A stretch of 22,500 bases of DNA from Zygnema cylindricum (taxonomy: Eukaryota; Streptophyta; Zygnematophyceae; Zygnematales; Zygnemataceae). Positions within the stretch are counted from its first letter, which is position 1. Each line of letters starts with the position of its first letter. The notes beneath the pieces are model-generated. The model searched no databases. It had not been told where the DNA came from and saw only the letters and a list, made by a program, of their open reading frames with translations. Below, in pieces: positions 17,442-22,500 of this stretch. The translations under genes and the position numbers were made by a program. The DNA is taken from the NCBI GenBank assembly GCA_037447655.1, contig JBBHKE010002294.1, forward strand, positions 1 to 22,500, written 5' to 3'.

Positions 17442-17560
17442 TAGAAATTACATGGGAAACCAAAATGACGATTATAAAGAAGAGGGATCGGGTCCTCAGG
17501 TTTTTTCATGTCTAAATTTATCTATAAACTCACTTAATGAAAAGACAAAACCGGAGAAAG
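17442..17560. other. unassigned spacer
   Basis: About 120 bp between the truncated third arm and the end of copia-3c. It is open in one plus-strand frame but shows no motif I recognise. If the inversion model is right, this is the sequence once joined to the right end of copia-2. Confidence 0.4.
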
Positions 17561-18760
17561 AATATCAACCTCTTCTTCAACAACATCATCTTTCTCACCT
17601 TTTTCACTTAACCATAGCATACTACATTCACTTCTTTGTTTTCTAAGGGTTCTTTCACTATACTTAGAACTTTGACTTCCATTGTCACTTTTGAAGATTT
17701 CAGACTCTGATTGGGAAGATTCAAATCTCTTACCAACTTTAATAGATTTTTTTTTTCAATGGAATTTCTTCTACTTCTTCTTCGTCACTTTTGTCATCAA
17801 TTTTGAGCTCCTCCAAATCGCTCTCTTCCACAAAATCTAAACTTTCCTCGTTATCTTTTGTGAACTCCATTGCTTTCGCCAAACCTTTATGAAACTCCAC
17901 ATTCCTCAATTCAACAATCATTTTTATAGTCGGATTGAAGATCTTGTATTGACTCGAATTCACACTGTATCTAACAAAAATACCCGTTTAAGATCTGGGA
18001 CTGAATTTTCCAGCTTGATATCTTTTATCAATGTAGAGAGTGGCTCGGCATCCCCAAATCCTGAAATGTCAAACAGATAGAATTCCGCCACTCCACAATT
18101 CTTTAGGCGTCTTATCTCCAAAAATTGAAGTTAGTCTCATGTTACAAATGTAATTTGCTGTAAGAACACCTTCTCCCCAAAACCTTACACTATGTTTAAT
18201 GTTATGTACCATAACTCTAACCATCTGTTGAAGTGTTCTATTAGTTCTCTCAGCAATTCCATTATACTCGGGAGAGTATGATGCCGTCAATTGCTGCTTA
18301 ATCCCTCTTTTTCTGACAAAAGCTTTAAAAAAAAACATATTCGCCTTCATTATCTAATCCAACTGCTTTTAACGCTTTTAACTTTTTATCCGTTGCTCTC
18401 TCAACCATAACAACAAATTCTTGAAACTTATATAACGCTTTGACTTATGTTTCAACAAATATACCCAACTCTTTCTACTATATTCATCCACAATAACAAA
18501 GATATATTTGTGTCTCCCTAAACTTATTGGTTTGACATCTCCACACAAGTCTACATGAACTAGTTAAAGGGAAGCACTAGCTCTATATTTCATATCTTTT
18601 ACAAGATGAGGATTACTGATTTGTTTCCCTTTGCTGCAACTTTTACAACCTTAAACTTTCTCTCCCGATACACACTCTAATCCTCTTATATTCCTTATAT
18701 TAGACTCATAAGTATGACAAAGTCTAGGATGCCATAAACTTAGATCTCCTCTTTCAGAAC
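17561..18760 (-). pseudogene. copia-3c GAG-pre-integrase, integrase and linker, broken
   Basis: On the minus strand LWHPRLCHT (about 18740) and CKSC form the zinc head, then LVHVDLCGDV (about 18555), VDEYSRKSWVYLLKH, GLDNEGEY in place of the usual RSDNGGEY (about 18350), NGIAERTNRTLQQMV (about 18260) and LTANYICNMRLTS. A short duplication in the KKLKALKAV stretch near 18370 and a T-run frameshift at about 18340 break the frame, with stops near 18650 and 18566. From 17963 the NSSQYKIFNP block and the acidic linker run to 17561. Confidence 0.88.
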
Positions 18761-19205
18761 TTACAACATTGATTCAAATTACTGAACTCTGATCTTTATG
18801 TCGTCTAATCCATTTTAACTTTTTTTGCAAACAATCAGTTTTATAACCTTCTCCAAATTGATTTCCTTCTCTATCTTGGTAAGTTATCCTTCCATTTTCA
18901 AATGAGGTTACTCTACCACCATTTCTTTTTATCTGAGGAACACTAACAAGGTTTACAATTCCATCAAGAAAATACAAAGTAATAATCAAATTCACTTTTC
19001 TTACAATAACTTGACCATTGACATTTTTAACACGTACATATAATTTGACAGGTCCCATTATATCTATCGGGACAACATGTCCATTAGCAGCCGTAATAGT
19101 TTTCGGAATTGTAAGCTTTCTCAAATCTGTAAACAAACTAAGATCACTACAAACATGATGAAATGCTCATGAATCAACTATCCAATCTTTAAAACTTTGA
19201 CTCCC
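18761..19205 (-). pseudogene. copia-3c aspartic protease, broken at the active site
   Basis: On the minus strand WIVDS (about 19182-19170) leads into the active-site motif, but the Gly codon of D-S-G-A is TGA (19167-19169), followed by AFHHVCSD. Downstream a frame of about 120 codons (19136-18774) shows TDLRKLTIPKTITAANGHVV, GPVKLYV and NLVSVPQIKRNGGRV, the rest of the protease domain and the link to integrase. One GGA to TGA change would explain the stop. The product could not be made as a functional enzyme. Confidence 0.88.
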
Positions 19206-19427
19206 ACATGCAAAATTTGCAGAATTGACAACAACATTTCCATCTTTTTTCATCATCATAGAAAAGTTTAGAAACTTATCGCCTTGGTCGTCATTAAATT
19301 CTGAATAGTGGGTTTGATGTCCTCCTCCTCGTGATTGTCCAAATCTTCCACCACCTTGTCCTCGTTGTCCACTTCGTCCTCTTTCTCTTTCCGAGTAGTA
19401 AGATGATCTTCCTCCATTTCATTGTAA

Positions 19428-19469
19428 ACAGTGAGCATTAACATGTCCCCATTTTCGACAAATATTGCA
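19428..19469 (-). other. CCHC zinc knuckle of copia-3c gag
   Basis: The minus strand encodes C-NI-C-RKWG-H-VNAH-C, an exact CX2CX4HX4C nucleocapsid motif that binds retroelement RNA. Confidence 0.9.
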
Positions 19470-20486
19470 CTGCTTTTCCTTATCTGGCATTTGTCCTTCT
19501 TTATTATACTTACTTACAACAAGTAACAAGACTTAGATTACTCAGATCTCCATAACCTCTACCAAAACTTGAATACTGAAAATTGTTTCTACCCCCTCTT
19601 GATCTAAACCTTCCTTTACCTCCACGACCACATAGAGAATATACCTCAGGCGTGTCATTGAGGTTTACATGTATATTTCCATAATTTCCAAATCCTTTAC
19701 TATTTTCTCTTTACTTTTCTCTACACCTTTTAGAAGGTTAATAGCAAAATCAAAAGTAGGTTCAGAGTATAACTTTTAGTGTGACATCAAACTTAGATGG
19801 TAAGCCATTTAAAAATACAAATACTTTTTCATCCTCTGGAAGAAACTTTCCCGAGTTATTCAACTGCTCTATCATAACATCAAATATTTTTAGAGCATCA
19901 TCATTCTACTCATTACTCTTCATACTAAACTGAATAAAGTCTTGAAATTCATAATTAGACCTAATTGCGAATCCTTTCTCATACAAATTTTGTAGATGGG
20001 TCCAACAAGCATGAGCAGAATCATGAGATAAAAGATGCACGTGAACTGAGCTAGAACATGAGTTAAAAAATGCTCGTGAACTGAACTAGAACTACTCTGA
20101 AGTAAAGCAGCCATAGCTGCCATATCTTTAGCATCCCACTTTTTCTTTCCTTTTACATCTAAAAGTCTTTTCTCTTCTCCTATAAGTATATTCCACAATT
20201 TCTTTGGAGTAAATATTCCCTAAATATATCTCTTCCATACAAGATAATTATTTCCATTAAACATGATAGTTTTAGGAGACACTTTATAATCTGACTCTCA
20301 GTCTGAATCTGACTCATCATCATAAAAATGTACTTCCATTTTTCTTTTTTTTTACTTTCATTTTAGAACTCTCATCATCTAAATTTCCACCAAACGTAGG
20401 AGTTTTACCGAAAGATTGCCTTTCTTTTTCTGATTTGAGAAATCCGTAAAGTTCCTCCATAGTCGCTAGATCAAACTGAATGGTGA

Positions 20487-20548
20487 GACTCTCTTTCGCC
20501 ATTGAGAGCTTCTCCGGGACTCTCTTTCGCCATTGAGAGCTTCTCCGA
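20487..20548. repeat. 31-bp tandem duplication in gag start region
   Basis: 20487-20517 and 20518-20548 match at 30 of 31 positions. The length is not a multiple of three, so it shifts the gag frame. Confidence 0.9.
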
Positions 20549-20725
20549 TTCTCCAACTCCAGAACTGACTTCAGTTATCGTCCTCCTTTGCGATGTTTTC
20601 CTCTTTCCACGTATCTTCCATGAGCTCCTTATCTCTCAAGATGATAGGTGAATTTCTCCACCCATAACTTATGAACTCTCAATGTTTAATCAATTTTTAA
20701 CTCAAATCTAAATGGAATAAACACT

Positions 20726-20737
20726 ACTCCGATACCA
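20726..20737 (-). other. primer-binding site, initiator tRNA-Met type
   Basis: The minus strand reads TGGTATCGGAGT directly after the LTR, 10 of 12 matching the plant copia PBS TGGTATCAGAGC, which pairs with the 3' end of initiator tRNA-Met. Confidence 0.85.
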
Positions 20738-21332
20738 ATCGATAGTAATAAAAGACAATCAGAATGGGCTCACAATCACTCAAATGTCTCAATGCGGAAG
20801 CGAAATTAAAATCAAATCAAACATTACAACACATTGAAAGCTCATAATCCGAGATAGAGGCAAATTGAATACTCAATGAAATAAAATCATATTAACTTAA
20901 TCCTTAATTATCTCATAATTCTCTCACTCAATTTTTTCTTGATTTTCTCTTAATTGATTCACTCTAACTCACACGATGGCTTAAAACAATCTAGAACACT
21001 CTCTCGTAGCGTCAAAATGTACTTAGACTCAAATATGGTACAACGCAAAGTGAAACTATTAAAAACGAAACTGACAAAGTACTGTACGGCAAACTTAACT
21101 TACACGAACCGAAATTATTAGACGTACGTCGCACGAACGAAACTTCTCGAAGTACGGTACTATAACTCAAAACTCAAAAGAAACTAAACAAATCAAATCT
21201 AATCTAATCGTGTAACATGAAACGTACACGCACAAAATAACAAATCAAACTAAATGAAACAAAACAAAGTACGCAAACTTACGACAAACCAACATTACGT
21301 AAATGTAGATTTAAACATTGTAAATCCTAACA
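20738..21332 (-). repeat. copia-3c 5' LTR
   Basis: A 595-bp LTR from TGTTAGGATTTAC (21332) to TATCGAT (20738), next to the PBS. It matches 14482-15118 in inverse orientation but lacks two blocks present there. The bases outside, at 21333 onward, are ACTTT; the other flank is unknown because the 3' end of this element is missing. Confidence 0.92.
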
Positions 21333-21388
21333 ACTTTCCACTTAAGTTCCCCTTTCTTCTTCCCTACTCCTTCCACCTCCCAATCCTA

Positions 21389-21511
21389 CTCCCCCCTCCC
21401 CCTCCCCCCTTCCCCTCCCCCTCCCCCTCCCCCTCCCCCTCCACCTCCCCCTCCCCCTCCTCCTCCCCCTCCCCCTTCCCCTTCCCCTCCCGCTCCCGCT
21501 CCCGCTCCCTT
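21389..21511 (+). repeat. CCCCTC-rich tract X, G-quadruplex-prone on minus strand
   Basis: About 120 bp almost purely of C and T, built from CCCCTC, TCCCCT and CCCGCT units. The minus strand has many runs of three or more G, enough for several G-quadruplexes; the plus strand could form i-motifs. Overlapping Arg/Gly-rich and Pro/Ser-rich open frames are artefacts of this repeat. Confidence 0.9.
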
Positions 21512-21667
21512 CTGGGCTGTTCCCATTCGGTTTCATTTGATTACAGATTTTTTTTTCCAGTTTATTCATCTTTTTCATAACATTTCCCCAGGTTTGACAA
21601 CTTGCCAATTTGTGTTTATGAGTGTGTACTGATTTTTCCTTCTTCTTTTTCATAAAAGAAGGATTTC

Positions 21668-21898
21668 TCAGGCTGATAACGTTGGTGGGAGTTGTAAGTC
21701 CCAATATAAAAGTGCACCATCCTCACTCTGGTTTGGGGAACTATCACAATAAATTGGATTTTCAGCTTCTCCTCTTGATTCGTTTCCGAAACTGTTAGAA
21801 GTTAAAAAGGAATCAATTCCTCTAGTTTGTAAAAAAGAATCATTAATTTCATGCATTTCAAATGGTTCCGCATCGCTTGTGTCTCCAATCTGTACCAT
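21668..21898 (-). other. exon-like minus-strand ORF, unit X
   Basis: An open frame of about 76 codons on the minus strand, acidic and Ser/Asn-rich, ending TGA at 21668-21670 and including EPFEMHEINDSFLQ and CDSSPNQSEDG. A polypyrimidine stretch and GGTACAG lie just upstream, a possible 3' splice site with the exon starting at 21889. It has a diverged partner at 22345-22500 that keeps a C-acidic-S-S and N-Q spacing. I do not recognise the protein. It could be an exon of a host gene running right to left, or part of a non-coding tandem repeat. Confidence 0.25.
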
Positions 21899-21964
21899 AT
21901 CCCAGGAAAGACCCGCAGTAAAGAAAAGGCATTTTAGAAATATGACAAAAAATGTTACATAGCT

Positions 21965-22065
21965 ACAGAAAAGTGGTTATTATTACCGTTATTGTTTTCC
22001 TTATTATTATTCTGATTTTTATTGTTATTATGATTCTTATTTTTATTCTTAATGTTGATCTTTTC
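21965..22065. repeat. TTA/ATT-rich low-complexity stretch
   Basis: A run of TTATTATTATT-like sequence between units X and Y. No other structure is visible. Confidence 0.7.
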
Positions 22066-22120
22066 TCACTCTACCTCAGTAGACATCACTCCACCTGCCA
22101 CCATCCTTTCCCCTTAGAGA

Positions 22121-22162
22121 CCCCCTCCCCCTCCCCCTCCCCCTCCCCTCCCCCTCCCCCTC
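22121..22162 (+). repeat. CCCCTC tract Y
   Basis: A shorter version of tract X, at nearly the same distance (about 270 bp) from its neighbouring exon-like ORF, supporting a tandem-unit relation. Confidence 0.9.
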
Positions 22163-22344
22163 ACCATCCCACTCCCTTTCTTTCTTCCGTGTGGGTGGTT
22201 TCTATGGCTTAAAATTCGACATTTCCCTAAGCCCATTTTACTGCACTCTTGTCTTTTTTCATAGCAGTTGCCAAGGTTCGACCACACTGCCATTTTTTGT
22301 GTTTTTTTTTTTTCTTCTTTTTATGAAACCAAAGTTAGAAACTT

Positions 22345-22500
22345 GAGTTGAAAATTTTACATTATCGCTTCCACCATTGGGATGTGGATGATTATTTTGT
22401 CCCTGGTTAAGATAAACTTCTGAACTCTCACACCCGAGCATCCAATTAGATCCTTTTGGAAATCCTCCCGAACAAGTTCGCTTGTGCGGGTGGTCTGAGA
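22345..22500 (-). other. exon-like minus-strand ORF, unit Y, open to window edge
   Basis: The minus strand is open from the right edge and includes TCSGGFPKGSNWMLGCESSE and LNQGQNNHPHPNGG. The frame formally ends at 22259, but the part after about 22345 is A-rich (Lys-rich) and matches non-coding sequence that follows unit X, so the coding-like part probably ends near 22345 (possible donor GTTTCT). It resembles unit X in order of short motifs. The function is unknown. Confidence 0.25.

Larger units (their letters stand above)
19206..20621 (-). pseudogene. copia-3c gag, broken
   Basis: This region would encode the capsid/nucleocapsid protein that packages the RNA. The first ATG after the PBS is at 20621-20619, followed within 17 codons by a stop. 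Visible parts: MAKESLTIQFDLATMEELYG (about 20500), FNGNNYLVWKRYI (about 20260), LWNILIGEEKRLLDVKGKK (about 20195), LNGLPSKFDVTLKV (about 19805), an RGG-rich stretch (about 19640-19570), a CX2CX4HX4C zinc knuckle, CNICRKWGHVNAHC (19428-19469), and a second RGG-like stretch. A 31-bp tandem duplication (20487-20548) and a smaller one near 20060 shift the frame, and several stops follow. Confidence 0.88.
17561..21332 (-). mobile_element. copia-3c: 5' half of a copia-3 element
   Basis: Read on the minus strand from 21332: full 5' LTR, primer-binding site, gag with zinc knuckle, protease, integrase and linker. Homology to copia-3a then stops at its position about 12735, just before RT. No RT, RNase H or 3' LTR follows. 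The frame is broken by stops and duplications. It is the reciprocal half of what copia-3b carries. Confidence 0.92.

Noticed and set aside
17377-17646. Plus-strand open frame of 89 codons
   Set aside because: It spans the end of the third foldback arm, the unassigned spacer and antisense copia-3c linker, so it is a chance fusion.
21254-21704. Arg/Gly-rich and Pro/Ser-rich open frames on both strands
   Set aside because: They are translations of the CCCCTC-rich simple repeat, open because the repeat lacks stop codons.

Overview
The window looks like nuclear DNA of a land plant with a retrotransposon-rich genome. It is AT-rich, and most of it is Ty1/copia retrotransposon sequence with plant hallmarks: copia domain order PR-INT-RT-RNase H, a primer-binding site close to plant initiator tRNA-Met, and polypurine tracts followed by TG-starting LTRs. 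No intact protein-coding gene is visible. Every retroelement reading frame carries stops and frameshifts. The species cannot be named from the sequence.

Layout, left to right. (1) 1-2934: copia-1 (+), cut by the window edge, with integrase, RT, RNase H and the start of its 3' LTR. (2) 2935-3901: a solo LTR of another family (LTR-A) inside the copia-1 LTR, with a perfect 5-bp target duplication AAACT. (3) 3907-5390: non-genic DNA with a hairpin and a SINE-like tRNA-related head. (4) about 5390-8177: copia-2 (-), RNase H side to protease. (5) 8181-10036: copia-3b (+), the 3' half of a copia-3 element (RT to LTR), abutting copia-2 head to head. (6) 10037 to about 10972: a second diverged LTR-A copy, again inside a copia LTR. 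(7) 10973-11325: unassigned coding-like fragments. (8) 11326-15118: copia-3a (+), integrase to full 3' LTR. (9) 15119-15866: purine tracts and a very tentative small spliced ORF. (10) 15867-17441: a foldback-type cluster of three long arms (+, -, +) with a 3 x 30-bp tandem array and a 34-bp perfect palindrome. (11) 17561-21332: copia-3c (-), complete 5' LTR, PBS, gag, protease and integrase, stopping just before RT. (12) 21333-22500: two diverged tandem units of about 0.67 kb, each with an exon-like minus-strand ORF and a CCCCTC-rich tract.

The pieces tell a history of nesting and rearrangement rather than of cooperating genes. Copia-3c ends, and copia-3b begins, at nearly the same point of the element (about 20 bp apart between INT and RT) and in opposite orientation. 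This is the geometry expected if an inversion of about 9.4 kb split one minus-strand element. The most unusual structures are the foldback cluster, this possible inversion, the two LTR-A insertions at similar depth in unrelated copia LTRs, and a run of seven GTAC motifs inside the first LTR-A. I see no evidence of a functional novel system.
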